Numbered from the stretch's first letter, positions 1-7,876 are shown. The stretch: 19,146 bases of DNA from Anaerolineae bacterium (GCA_030612585.1 JAUWNP010000072.1:1-19146); one strand, 5' to 3'. The notes: generated by a model from the letters alone, not told the origin. Numbers and translations: made by a program.

Positions 1-101
1 GGCAGGAATTCTCCGGGCTGGATCTCTCCCGTCAGAATCATCTGACGGAGTTCGTGGGCGACGCCATCCACCAGGGTATTTTTGCGGACGTGAGGGCTCA
101 T
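1..101 (-). CDS. GntR-family transcriptional regulator, N-terminal part (truncated by window edge)
   Basis: The reverse complement of bases 101 to 1 starts with ATG and encodes 33 residues before the window edge. The stretch VAHELRQMILTGEIQPGEFL is the typical first helix and turn of the GntR winged-helix DNA-binding domain (family pattern: LRxxIlxGxlxPGexL). An AGAGAGGA ribosome-binding site lies just upstream on this strand. The subfamily (FadR/FCD, HutC and so on) cannot be seen because the effector domain is outside the window. GntR proteins are usually metabolite-responsive repressors of nearby catabolic or transport operons. The divergent position, with promoters and a palindrome between this gene and the transporter, makes it the likely local regulator (inference). 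Confidence 0.82.
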   Translation of the reverse strand, partial: MSPHVRKNTLVDGVAHELRQMILTGEIQPGEFL

Positions 102-214
102 TGGGTCCTCTCTAACAGCAGTTGCGCCGTTCCCAAAAGGCAATCTGAAAACATCATTCTCATGTGAAAACCCCTCTATGCGGCGTAAGCAAAATCGCCG
201 GAGCGTTAGAGGTG

Positions 215-239
215 AAAGTTCATAAGCTAAAGTTCATAA
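215..239 (+). repeat. Two 11-bp direct repeats upstream of a promoter
   Basis: AAAGTTCATAA occurs at 215-225 and again at 229-239, a 14-bp centre spacing, ending directly before the -35 box at 241. The position suits an activator or a second regulator site for the rightward promoter. For the leftward gene the repeats lie in the 5' leader. The function is inferred from position only. Confidence 0.45.
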
Positions 240-240
240 T

Positions 241-268
241 TTGCGAATATCAGAATTACTGATATAAT
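241..268 (+). promoter_or_regulatory. Rightward sigma70-type promoter (P1)
   Basis: TTGCGA at 241-246 and TATAAT at 263-268 are separated by 16 bp. The -10 is perfect and the -35 matches 4 of 6 bases. Initiation would be near 275. The 19-bp palindrome 247-265 fills the spacer and overlaps the -10, the usual place for a repressor operator. Confidence 0.55.
247..265. promoter_or_regulatory. Candidate operator palindrome for the GntR regulator
   Basis: ATATCAG-aatta-CTGATAT is a perfect inverted repeat with 7-bp arms and a 5-bp centre. It lies between the -35 and -10 of the rightward promoter and just downstream of the -10 of the leftward promoter, so one bound dimer could block both. GntR dimers bind short palindromes of this size. 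Assignment to the adjacent regulator is inference. Confidence 0.5.
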
Positions 269-294
269 TATAACGTGATTTCCCCATAGGTCAA
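267..294 (-). promoter_or_regulatory. Leftward sigma70-type promoter for the GntR gene
   Basis: On the minus strand TTGACC (bases 294-289) and TATAAT (bases 272-267) are separated by 16 bp, matching 5/6 and 6/6. The -10 overlaps the -10 of the rightward promoter by two bases, so the two are probably mutually exclusive. Transcription would start near 260, about 160 nt before the regulator's ATG. Confidence 0.6.
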
Positions 295-346
295 GTAACA
301 TCGGGAGATTCAAGCAATCACATCTGTTCAAAAGAGCATACGGCTC

Positions 347-375
347 TTGACACAACGTTGGGCATACCATATAAT
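347..375 (+). promoter_or_regulatory. Perfect-consensus sigma70 promoter (P2) for the transporter operon
   Basis: TTGACA at 347-352 and TATAAT at 370-375 are both perfect hexamers with the optimal 17-bp spacer. Initiation is expected near 382. It points to the binding-protein gene at 829, which leaves a leader of about 446 nt. No gene with a ribosome-binding site lies between. Confidence 0.75.
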
Positions 376-382
376 AGAGATT

Positions 383-828
383 AAGCGCACCATGTCCTCC
401 GCACGCAACCCCTGGACGCGCCGCGTGTTTACGCAGGGGCGCTCGGCATGTTGCTTTGTCCTAATATCTCGTTCTAGTTCTAGCACCGATTTGTTCGTGG
501 CTTTATTCCTTACACAGTCTGTGGTGTGGTATACTGAACGCAAACCAAACCAGTGATTTTGGGATCGAGGCTTTAGCCGGGGTTTATGCAAGTTCCGAAT
601 GAAGCCTACACTCCAAATTCACCAAACTCAGGTGCGCTCAGTATAGCAGGCTACGTCCTATCAAGCAGGACAGCAAGTGGCAGATTAAACGGAAAGGAGG
701 TGACCTAATAAGGAGTACTAAAAAGTACTAGAGCGGTATTAGTACAAGGAGAGAGGGCTATACCGTTTGGCAACGCTTCTCTTTCCCGACAGAAACCCAA
801 AGTTCAATCAAATAAGGAGGAGTACCTG
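383..828 (+). other. Long untranslated leader of the transporter operon, structured, no known RNA family recognised
   Basis: No credible coding sequence is seen; open frames here lack ribosome-binding sites. Structures visible: an interrupted stem-loop at 418-442 (GCGCC/GGCGC outside GCGT/ACGC); AGGCTT 568-573 pairing with AAGCCT 602-607; GTCCT 655-659 with AGGAC 667-671; an imperfect inverted pair TATACTGAACGC 530-541 and GCGCTCAGTATA 631-642 (11 of 12); a strong Shine-Dalgarno sequence GGAAAGGAGGTGACC at 691-705 with no start codon after it; and competing hairpins at 714-745. I tried to match cobalamin, SAM, glycine and guanidine riboswitch motifs and saw none. Confidence 0.5.
714..745 (+). 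promoter_or_regulatory. Mutually exclusive hairpins in the operon leader
   Basis: AGTACT at 714-719 can pair with AGTACT at 724-729 (4-nt loop). GTACTA at 725-730 can instead pair with TAGTAC at 740-745 (9-nt loop). The two stems share bases 725-729, so only one can form. They follow immediately after the orphan Shine-Dalgarno sequence at 691-705. This is the geometry of a leader switch, but no ligand or mechanism is shown. Confidence 0.35.
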
Positions 829-2535
829 ATGGAGATCATTAAGAAGAAGCAGAGAGACGATGTACACACGTACATTCCCGAGTTGAAGGAGCTCTATCGA
901 GCGGGGAGGTGCACCCGCCGTGAGTTCTTGCGAAACGCCACGCTGCTGGGGATGTCCCTGGCCAGCGCCAGCACCTTCCTGGCTGCCTGTGCCCCCAAGA
1001 CGCCGGCGCCAACTGAGGCGCCGCCGGCAGAAGCCCCCACGGAAGCACCCGCAGCCGGCCCCACGCGCGGCGGTACGCTGCGTATCGCATCCCAGGTTCA
1101 GAAAGTCACACACCCGGCCCAGTTCTCGTGGGTGGCTCCGTCCAACCAGTTGCGCCAGGTGGCTGAGTACCTGACGTACACCGACGGGGACAACATCACC
1201 CACCCGTATCTCCTGAAAAGCTGGGAGGCCAGCGACGACCTGAAGACCTGGACGCTCAACCTGCGTAAGGGAATCAAGCACAACAACGGCGACGAGTTCA
1301 ACGCCGATGACGTCGTATTCACTATGAACGAGTGGCTCGACGAGGACGTCGGCTCCTCGATACTGGGCCTGATGTCCTATCTTCCCGCAGATGGCATCGA
1401 GAAGGTGGACGACTACACCGTGGTGCTACACCTGAACCGGGCGGAGATCGCCGTGCCGGAGCACTTGTTCCACTACCCGGCGCTGATCTTGAACCACCGC
1501 ACCTTCGATGGCGACTTTCTCAAAGCGCCCCACGGAACCGGGCCCTATACGTTGGAGGAGTACAGCGAGGGCGAACGCGTGCTGCTCAAGCGCCGGGAGG
1601 ACTACTGGCAGGACGGCGCCGACGGCAAGCCGCTCCCTTACCTGGACGAGATGGAGTTCATCGACATGGGGTCGGAGACGTCGGCCTGGATCGCGGCCAT
1701 GCAGGCCGGGGAGGTTGACCTGCTCGATCTGGGCGACATGGGCGGCACCGACATCTACCTGGCGCTGAAGGACAATGCCGACGTCAACGTAATGCCCGTC
1801 CCCACCGCTCAGACGCGTGTGCTGCGCATGCGGGTGGACATGGATCCCTGGACCGACAATAACGTGCGTATGGCGCTCAAGCTGTGCCAGAACCGGGAAA
1901 AGATCCTTAACCTGGCCTACTTCGGTGAGGGCCTTCAGGGCCAGGACATCCACATCGGCCCGATGCACCCCGAGTATTGCGAGATGCCCATTCCCGAATA
2001 CGACCCGGAGAAAGCCAAGCAACTGCTGGCCGATGCCGGTTATCCCGATGGGCTGGACGTGGAACTGGCGGTCGGCAGCGGTTGGGCCGACGTCGTCTCC
2101 TATGCCGAGGTGCTGAAAGAGGATGCGGCCGCGGCCGGCTTGAACATCACCCTCAACACCATGCCTAACAGCCAGTACTGGGAGCAGTGGACCGAAGTGG
2201 CCCTGGGTATCACCCCCTGGACCCATCGTCCCCTGGGCACCATGGTAATGAGTCTGGCCTACGTCGCCGATGCTGAAGGCAACCCGGCGGCCTGGAACGA
2301 GACCCGCTGGGTGGACGAGGAGTTCTCGGAGATCTTGACCGAGGCCAATGGCACCCTGGACGTGGAAAAACGTCGCGAACTCTTCTGCGACCTGCAGCGG
2401 ATCCAGTGGGAGCGCGGCTCCATTGGCATCGCCTACTGGCGGAATGTCTGGTTCGTCTACAGCAAGAAGCTGCACGACGTGTCAGGACACCCGACCTTCT
2501 ACATGCTGTTCAACGAGGTCTGGAAAGAGGCTTAA
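829..2535 (+). CDS. ABC transporter substrate-binding lipoprotein, peptide/nickel type (SBP family 5), Tat-exported
   Basis: The 568-residue protein is the extracytoplasmic receptor of the importer encoded by the next three genes. Residues 28-36 carry a twin-arginine motif (TRREFLR, Arg30-Arg31), followed by a hydrophobic stretch and a lipobox ending LAAC with Cys54. It should therefore be folded in the cytoplasm, exported by Tat and lipid-anchored. An Ala/Pro/Thr/Glu linker follows at 57-77, then the family 5 fold, with LTYTDGDNITHPYLLKSWEAS, the WTLNLRKGIKHNNGDEFNADDV block and the GTGPYTLEEYSEGERVLLKR block typical of DppA/OppA-like receptors. Start: ATG at 829 with AAGGAGG at 814-820. The 29 residues before the twin arginines make a rather long, charged n-region. 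The ligand cannot be read from sequence; neighbours suggest an amino- or methylated organic acid, not necessarily a peptide. Confidence 0.92.
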   Translation: MEIIKKKQRDDVHTYIPELKELYRAGRCTRREFLRNATLLGMSLASASTFLAACAPKTPAPTEAPPAEAPTEAPAAGPTRGGTLRIASQVQKVTHPAQFSWVAPSNQLRQVAEYLTYTDGDNITHPYLLKSWEASDDLKTWTLNLRKGIKHNNGDEFNADDVVFTMNEWLDEDVGSSILGLMSYLPADGIEKVDDYTVVLHLNRAEIAVPEHLFHYPALILNHRTFDGDFLKAPHGTGPYTLEEYSEGERVLLKRREDYWQDGADGKPLPYLDEMEFIDMGSETSAWIAAMQAGEVDLLDLGDMGGTDIYLALKDNADVNVMPVPTAQTRVLRMRVDMDPWTDNNVRMALKLCQNREKILNLAYFGEGLQGQDIHIGPMHPEYCEMPIPEYDPEKAKQLLADAGYPDGLDVELAVGSGWADVVSYAEVLKEDAAAAGLNITLNTMPNSQYWEQWTEVALGITPWTHRPLGTMVMSLAYVADAEGNPAAWNETRWVDEEFSEILTEANGTLDVEKRRELFCDLQRIQWERGSIGIAYWRNVWFVYSKKLHDVSGHPTFYMLFNEVWKEA

Positions 2536-2545
2536 GATTAAGATT

Positions 2546-2589
2546 GAGGTTAAGGTTAAGGCGGTTTACTCAGCCTTGGCCTTAACCTC
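2546..2589. repeat. Hexamer-periodic inverted repeat between binding-protein and permease genes
   Basis: Arms 2546-2562 and 2573-2589 are complementary over 17 positions (15 Watson-Crick, 2 G-U) with a 10-nt loop. The arms are built on AGGTTA hexamers. The array starts at the stop codon TAA (2533-2535) and ends just before the next gene's AAGGAG. A related element sits at 4732-4785, sharing the sequence CCTTGGCCTTAACCTCA. It may act as an RNA hairpin that sets relative expression of binding protein and permease (inference). Confidence 0.7.
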
Positions 2590-2615
2590 ATCCCTCAATT
2601 GAAGGAGTATTACTT

Positions 2616-4727
2616 ATGGCGAAGTTTATCGTACGACGGTTGTTGCTCATGCTCTTGACCATGGTCCTCGTCTCAGTCGCCGTCTTTGCCATCACCGAGT
2701 CAGCGCCAGGCAACGTGGCGCGCAACGTACTGGGTATCCACATCACGCCGGCGCAAGAGGCATCCTTCCTGGCCCAGACCGGTTTGGACAAGCCTATGCT
2801 CGAGCGGTACTTTTCCTGGCTGGTCGGCACCGACTGGCGGGCTGCGCGCCAGGTTGGCTTGTCGATGAAGCAGATTACTACCGAAGATGGCTTTAGGGAG
2901 TGGTGGGCCGTGGAGGAGGGTGGTCTGATCCGGTGGAGTATGGAAGGCGAGGATCTGATCGCCCAACGACGCCAGCCCGATGGCAGTGTGGAAGAAGTGG
3001 TTGAAAACGAGCGGTGGCGTGTCAAAGACCCGGCCGTCGAGGTCGGGCGCCTCGAGGATTATCGGGCTGAGTTGCAGGAAAATCCACAACTTGCCGAGGC
3101 TGACCGGCAGGCCATCCTCCAGGAACTGGATCGCATCCTGGAAACCCTGCGCAGAGAGGATCAAACCGAGGAAGCATTGATCGCTGCGCTGGCGGAGCCC
3201 GAAGGGGCTCTGGAGGCCATGGTAGACCCGGAATCTGTGCGTAGTAAAGAGACATTTCAAGAAGTTGCCGGGGATGTGGCCAGAAAAGACGAACTGATGC
3301 AGGCCATCGTCATCTACGAAAAGTTGTCTGCTCCCATGGTCGGTGAACTCGAAACAAGCGAACTTCAGACCATGGGGCGGCAACTGGGTAAGGCGGCCGA
3401 CGCGATTCAGGATGTCAATCCTTCTTTGGCCGACCGATTGCGGCAGGCGGCCGAGAGTTTGAAAGCTGAAGACACCGCTGCGGCGAGCGAGACGCTGGCG
3501 GGTGCTACCACGGCGCTCGACGAACTCATCGGCTCTCTAGGCGTCTTTGTAAATGCGTTGCAGAGCGGGGATTACCTGCAGGCTGTAGGCATCCTGCGAG
3601 ATCTGTCCGACCCAGCCAAGACGCCGCTCGACTCCGCGCGGCTGGCGGTTTTGCCCGACACCCTGGAGGCATTGGGAGAAGCGCTGGGAGAGGCCGACCC
3701 CGAAATCGGTGCAGCGCTGCTTCAGGCCGTCGAAAGCCTGCGAGCGGGCAATACGGGGAAGGCACGGGCAAGCGTCGCCGAGGCAGCCGACTCCCTGGAT
3801 CGGCTTGCACAGGCAATTGTCCGTAGTGATGCAGCCAGAGGCTCTCGTGTCGCCAGGACATTCTGGGGCGTTGACACGCAGAACCACGCCGTCCGGTGGG
3901 AAAAGGGGACGGGCAAAGAGGTCTGGCGCCTCGTCCCTGGATCGGGCTGGATTGCCACCAGCGGTGGCCCGGCCGAATATATCCCCCTGCAGAAAGGGTT
4001 GCTGCGGGGCGATCCCGGACTGTCGCTGCGGACCGGTCGGCCGGTGGCTGACCTGTTGTTCACGCGGCTGCGCAATTCCCTGGTTCTGGCCGGCATTGCC
4101 TTTGTCATTGTCATGCCTATAGCCTTGATGCTGGGCCTGATCGCCGGGCTTAACGAGGGTAAGTTGTTGGATCGCATCCTTTCTATCGGTGGCATGATGT
4201 TCTCCGTGACGCCCGAGTTCGCCAGCGGCATCTTCTTGATCCTGATCTTTGCCTTCTGGCTAGAGCTGGTGCCGGGCGCGACGGTGTTCGGCGAAAAGGC
4301 GCCGTGGGAGAGGCCGGAGATGCTCGTCCTGCCGGTTCTGACGTTGACGCTGATCGAACTGGGCTACGTATTGCGTATCACGCGCGCCAGCATGGCAGAT
4401 GTGATGAAAGCGCCCTACATCCGCACGGCTTTCCTCAAGGGATTGCCCTACTGGCGCGTCGTGTTCAAGCACGCCTTGCGCAATGCCTTGATGGCCCCCG
4501 TTACCGTCATCATGCTGCACGTCAACTGGCTGTTAGGCGGCATCGTCGTCGTCGAGGTCATCTTTGGCTATCCCGGTCTGGGCAGTTATCTGCTGAATTC
4601 GGCCCTGTTCAAGGATTTTAACGCCATTGAGGGCGGTGCGATGATCTTGGTGGCGGTGGCGGTCGGCACGCAGTTGTTGGCCGACATCGCCTATACATTC
4701 CTAAATCCGCGTATCCGATACGCTTAA
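2616..4727 (+). CDS. ABC transporter permease, DppB type, with a large extracytoplasmic helical insert
   Basis: The 703-residue protein is about twice the usual 310-340 for DppB-type permeases. Residues 7-27 are the first membrane helix, followed by the expected ITESAPGN segment and LAQTGLDKPMLERYFSWLVG (53-71). The family normally continues at once with GLLRGDxGxSLRTGRPV, but here that motif lies at residues 461-475. About 390 residues are inserted, in the loop between membrane helices 1 and 2, which faces outward. The insert is helix-rich, has charged coiled-coil-like stretches around 135-195 and two related repeats near 268-305 and 361-398. The C-terminal part (about 480-703) has five membrane segments and the ATPase-coupling EAA loop around 590-625. 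ATG at 2616 is preceded by AAGGAG at 2602-2607. Confidence 0.9.
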   Translation: MAKFIVRRLLLMLLTMVLVSVAVFAITESAPGNVARNVLGIHITPAQEASFLAQTGLDKPMLERYFSWLVGTDWRAARQVGLSMKQITTEDGFREWWAVEEGGLIRWSMEGEDLIAQRRQPDGSVEEVVENERWRVKDPAVEVGRLEDYRAELQENPQLAEADRQAILQELDRILETLRREDQTEEALIAALAEPEGALEAMVDPESVRSKETFQEVAGDVARKDELMQAIVIYEKLSAPMVGELETSELQTMGRQLGKAADAIQDVNPSLADRLRQAAESLKAEDTAAASETLAGATTALDELIGSLGVFVNALQSGDYLQAVGILRDLSDPAKTPLDSARLAVLPDTLEALGEALGEADPEIGAALLQAVESLRAGNTGKARASVAEAADSLDRLAQAIVRSDAARGSRVARTFWGVDTQNHAVRWEKGTGKEVWRLVPGSGWIATSGGPAEYIPLQKGLLRGDPGLSLRTGRPVADLLFTRLRNSLVLAGIAFVIVMPIALMLGLIAGLNEGKLLDRILSIGGMMFSVTPEFASGIFLILIFAFWLELVPGATVFGEKAPWERPEMLVLPVLTLTLIELGYVLRITRASMADVMKAPYIRTAFLKGLPYWRVVFKHALRNALMAPVTVIMLHVNWLLGGIVVVEVIFGYPGLGSYLLNSALFKDFNAIEGGAMILVAVAVGTQLLADIAYTFLNPRIRYA

Positions 4728-4731
4728 GGCT

Positions 4732-4785
4732 GAGGCTAAGGCCAAGGTCAAGCACAACCTCAACCTTAACCTTGGCCTTAACCTC
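4732..4785. repeat. Second hexamer-periodic inverted repeat between the two permease genes
   Basis: Arms 4732-4752 and 4765-4785 are 21 bases each and complementary at 19, with a 12-nt loop. AGG recurs every 6 bases in the left arm. The element follows the permease stop codon (TAA 4725-4727) directly, and shares CCTTGGCCTTAACCTCA plus CAATTG and AGGAGT with the element at 2546-2589. The two copies are therefore one repeat family placed at successive gene junctions. Confidence 0.75.
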
Positions 4786-4803
4786 AATTGTAAGGAGTGA
4801 GTC

Positions 4804-5730
4804 ATGGCAGTGAGTGAACAAACTATACCGAAAAAGGTCGCCCGTCCATCGAGGTTGCGGCGCTTATGGGAGAGCGTTTCGATTCTCTTCGCTTCCAAAG
4901 TGGCCGTGATTGGCCTGCTCATCGTCTTCTTTTGGATCTTTGTGGCTATCTTTGCGCCCCTTCTGACGCCTTATAGCCCCACCGAGCAAGACTATAAGGC
5001 CCAGAACGCAGCCCCATCCAGGGCGCATCCCCTGGGCGCCGACAGCCTGGGACGGGACATCTGGTCACGGCTGATCTACGGTGCGCGGGTCGTGTTGGTC
5101 ATCCTGCCCATCAGCGAGGATTTCTGGCTGCCGGGCGGCACGGCGATCTGGGGTGTCTTTCTAGGACTGCTCGTCGGCTGCACGTTGGGTTTGCTGGGCG
5201 GCTATGTGAGAGGATGGGTCGACGAGGTGATGATGCGCTTGCTGGACGCGATGATGGCCTTTCCCGTCATCTTGCTCTACATGATCATCATCTCTGCGAT
5301 GGGGGCCTCGGCCCTCAACGTTGTGTTGGCCATTGCCATCGTCGGCGTTCCCGGCATCGCCCGCCTGGTGCGCAGCCTGGCGCTCGACATCCGCACCCGT
5401 GACTACATCCGGGCCGCAGAGACCAGAGGGGAGAGTGTGTGGTACATCATGTTCGTCGAAATCTTGCCCAATGCCCGGGGCCCCATCATCATTGACGCCA
5501 TGCTGCGCGTCGGTTATGCTATCTTCGCCATGGGCACGCTGGGCTTCCTGGGTTTGGGTCTGCCGCCACCGTCACCGGACTGGGGCAGCATGGTGGCCAA
5601 GGGGCGGCAGTTCATTCTGTCCGGCAGCCCGTGGGCGGCCCTATGGCCGTCGGTCGCCATTGCCACGCTGGTGGTGGGACTCAACCTGTTTGCCGACGGA
5701 CTGCGCGAAGAGTCGCTGCGGTATCAGTAG
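4804..5730 (+). CDS. ABC transporter permease, DppC type
   Basis: The 308-residue protein has the normal length of the second membrane subunit of peptide/nickel importers. A cytoplasmic N-tail is followed by a first membrane helix at about 36-55 and the characteristic HPLGADSLGRDIWSRLIYGAR segment (about 75-96). Four to five more membrane helices follow, with the EAA loop around residues 195-225 (RTRDYIRAAETRGES...IMFVEILPNARGPI) that docks on the ATPase. It ends with LFADGLREESLRYQ, the usual C-terminus (family pattern LGDGLRDxLDPR). An AAGGAGTGA site lies at 4792-4800. It pairs with the DppB-type protein upstream to form the channel. A short extra stretch, ISEDFWLPGGTAIWG (about 102-116), sits before helix 2. 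Confidence 0.92.
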   Translation: MAVSEQTIPKKVARPSRLRRLWESVSILFASKVAVIGLLIVFFWIFVAIFAPLLTPYSPTEQDYKAQNAAPSRAHPLGADSLGRDIWSRLIYGARVVLVILPISEDFWLPGGTAIWGVFLGLLVGCTLGLLGGYVRGWVDEVMMRLLDAMMAFPVILLYMIIISAMGASALNVVLAIAIVGVPGIARLVRSLALDIRTRDYIRAAETRGESVWYIMFVEILPNARGPIIIDAMLRVGYAIFAMGTLGFLGLGLPPPSPDWGSMVAKGRQFILSGSPWAALWPSVAIATLVVGLNLFADGLREESLRYQ

Positions 5731-5747
5731 AAGAGGAGGAACTGCGT

Positions 5748-7847
5748 ATGGCGACAAATCTTGGTATTCAAGCGCCGGTACTAAAAATCAAGAACGCGGC
5801 CATCTCTTACGAAACCCGCTATGGTGACGTGGAGGCGGTCCGTGACGTGTCGTTTGACGTCCATCGGGCCAAGACGTTTGGCGTCGTGGGCGAATCCGGC
5901 TGTGGCAAGTCCACGGTGGCCTTTGGCATTGTGGACTTTTTGGGAGCTAACGGCAAGATCGTCGGGGGCAGCATCAAGTTTCAGGGACAGGAACTGGTGG
6001 GCCGCTCGCAGGCTGAGTTGCGCACCCTGCGCGGTGATCAGATCGCGATGGTCTATCAGGATCCGATGCAGGCCCTGAACCCTTCTGTCACCATCGGCGA
6101 TCAGTTGGCCGAAGTTCTGACCGTCCATCGGGGCATCCCCAAATCCGAGGCATGGCAAAAATCCATTGACATGCTGAACCGGGTGTACATGCCCGATGCG
6201 GCCAACGTGATGGACCGTTACCCGCACCAGATCTCCGGTGGTCAGCAGCAGCGGGTGGTGATCGCGATGGCCCTGCTCAACAACCCGGCCCTTCTTATCA
6301 TGGACGAGCCGACTACTGCTCTGGATGTGACGGTGGAGGCGGTCGTGCTGGACCTGATCGAAGATCTGAAGCGCGACTTCGACACGGCCATTGTCTACAT
6401 CACCCACGACCTGGGCGTGGTAGCCCGTGTATGTAACTACGTGGGCGTGATGTACGCCGGGGAGATGGTAGAAGTAGGATCTGTCGAGGCAATCTATGGA
6501 GACCCGAAGCACCCCTACACCCAGGGACTGATGCGCTGCGTGCCCAAACTGGGCGCCACCAAGGAGAGCAGCATCCTCTATCCCATCCAGGGGCGGGTGC
6601 CTGCTCCCAAAGATAGGCCCAAAGGGGCCTGTATCTTTGCCCCCCGTTGTGACTATGCCACCGATCGCTGTTACAACGAACATCCCTTGCTGCGGGAGAT
6701 TGAGCCGGGACACAGTGCTCGCTGCTTCTACTCGGAGCAGGTTGACGCTAGTACCTGGCAGCCGCCAGAGGGACTGGTACCTGATCTGGCCCTGGCGGCT
6801 GAGGAAGTCGGTCAGGAACCGATCATAAAAGTGGAGGGACTCAAGACGTACTATGAACAAGAGTCCAAGTCACTCCTCAGCCTGGTGGGCGCGGGCGAGA
6901 AGCTGTACGTCAAGGCGGTAGACGGAGTGAGTCTGGAGGTGCCGCCCGGTAAGACGTTGGGCATCGTGGGCGAATCGGGCTGCGGCAAGAGCACCCTGGC
7001 AAAAACCATCATTGGCATGGAGTCGCCGGTGGGGGGGGAGGCTGAGTTTCTGGGCTTCGACATCACATCTTCCCTCACTAAGCGCGACGAGAAGTTGATC
7101 AAGGAACTGCAGATGGTTTTCCAGAACCCCGATTCGACGATGAATCCTTCGTACAGCGTCGGCCAGCAGATCGGTCGTCCACTGCGACGTTTCAAGACGG
7201 TGCCGTCCGACCAGGTGCGCGAAGAAGTCGTCCGGCTACTCAACGCCGTGCGCCTGGATAGCAGTTACTACAACCGTCTGCCCCGTCAGTTGAGCGGCGG
7301 CGAAAAGCAACGCGTAGGTATTGCCCGCGCCTTCGCCAGCCAGCCCAACCTGGTGCTGTGTGACGAGCCGGTCTCGGCCCTCGACGTGTCGGTGCAGGCC
7401 GCAGTGCTTAACCTGTTGTTGGAGATGCAACATCAGCACGGCATGACGATGATGTTTATCGCCCACGACCTGAGCGTGGTGCGTTTCTTCTCCGACTACG
7501 TGGCGGTGATGTACCTGGGTCACATCGTCGAATTTGGCCCAGCCGAAGCCATCTATGCTCCGCCCTACCACCCCTACACCGAGGCTCTTCTCTCGGCAGT
7601 GCCCATCCCTGACCCCACGGCAAAGCAGAAGCACGTTCGATTGAAGGGCACCGTTCCCAGCGCGATGAATCCGCCCAGTGGATGCGTCTTCCACACCCGT
7701 TGTCCGCGGCGGGATATGCTGCCTGATGGTGGCAAAATCTGCGAGACGAAGGTGCCGCCCTGGCACTATAACACCGAGGAGCACCGCATCTTCTGCCACA
7801 TCCCGCTGGAGGAGCTGCGCAAGATGGAGGCTGTAGTTACTGGTTGA
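5748..7847 (+). CDS. Fused double ABC ATPase (DppD-DppF type) of the importer
   Basis: This 699-residue cytoplasmic protein carries both nucleotide-binding domains in one chain, as in GsiA and YejF. Domain 1: Walker A GESGCGKST at 48-56, signature ISGGQ at 162-166, Walker B LLIMDE at 182-187. Domain 2: Walker A at 408-416, signature LSGGE at 515-519, Walker B LVLCDE at 535-540. Each domain ends with the oligopeptide-transporter C-terminal extension with spaced cysteines (CIFAPRCDYATDRC and later SARCF; CVFHTRCPRRDM and later FCH); such cysteines hold an iron-sulfur cluster in some homologues. Start chosen at ATG 5748 with AGAGGAGGA at 5732-5740; the frame is open further upstream, but that part overlaps the permease gene. 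Both sites look complete, so both should hydrolyse ATP. Confidence 0.94.
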   Translation: MATNLGIQAPVLKIKNAAISYETRYGDVEAVRDVSFDVHRAKTFGVVGESGCGKSTVAFGIVDFLGANGKIVGGSIKFQGQELVGRSQAELRTLRGDQIAMVYQDPMQALNPSVTIGDQLAEVLTVHRGIPKSEAWQKSIDMLNRVYMPDAANVMDRYPHQISGGQQQRVVIAMALLNNPALLIMDEPTTALDVTVEAVVLDLIEDLKRDFDTAIVYITHDLGVVARVCNYVGVMYAGEMVEVGSVEAIYGDPKHPYTQGLMRCVPKLGATKESSILYPIQGRVPAPKDRPKGACIFAPRCDYATDRCYNEHPLLREIEPGHSARCFYSEQVDASTWQPPEGLVPDLALAAEEVGQEPIIKVEGLKTYYEQESKSLLSLVGAGEKLYVKAVDGVSLEVPPGKTLGIVGESGCGKSTLAKTIIGMESPVGGEAEFLGFDITSSLTKRDEKLIKELQMVFQNPDSTMNPSYSVGQQIGRPLRRFKTVPSDQVREEVVRLLNAVRLDSSYYNRLPRQLSGGEKQRVGIARAFASQPNLVLCDEPVSALDVSVQAAVLNLLLEMQHQHGMTMMFIAHDLSVVRFFSDYVAVMYLGHIVEFGPAEAIYAPPYHPYTEALLSAVPIPDPTAKQKHVRLKGTVPSAMNPPSGCVFHTRCPRRDMLPDGGKICETKVPPWHYNTEEHRIFCHIPLEELRKMEAVVTG

Positions 7848-7876
7848 GGATAAGGATGTAAGGAGGAGACAAACAA

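Noticed and set aside
328..591. Overlapping open frames on both strands (minus 328-591 and plus 347-556) in the leader
   Set aside because: They overlap the perfect promoter, lack ribosome-binding sites and show no family resemblance or codon bias like the real genes.
530..642. TATACTGAACGC / GCGCTCAGTATA as -10 boxes of further promoters
   Set aside because: No good -35 at the right distance (only CTTACA at 15 bp for the first). Kept only as an inverted pair in the leader.
1426..2475. Long minus-strand open frame of about 350 codons opposite the binding-protein gene
   Set aside because: It is a shadow produced by high GC at third codon positions; the plus-strand protein has clear family motifs throughout.
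5631..5747. Upstream extension of the fused ATPase
   Set aside because: It overlaps the permease coding sequence in another frame. The ATG at 5748 has a strong ribosome-binding site and a normal family start.
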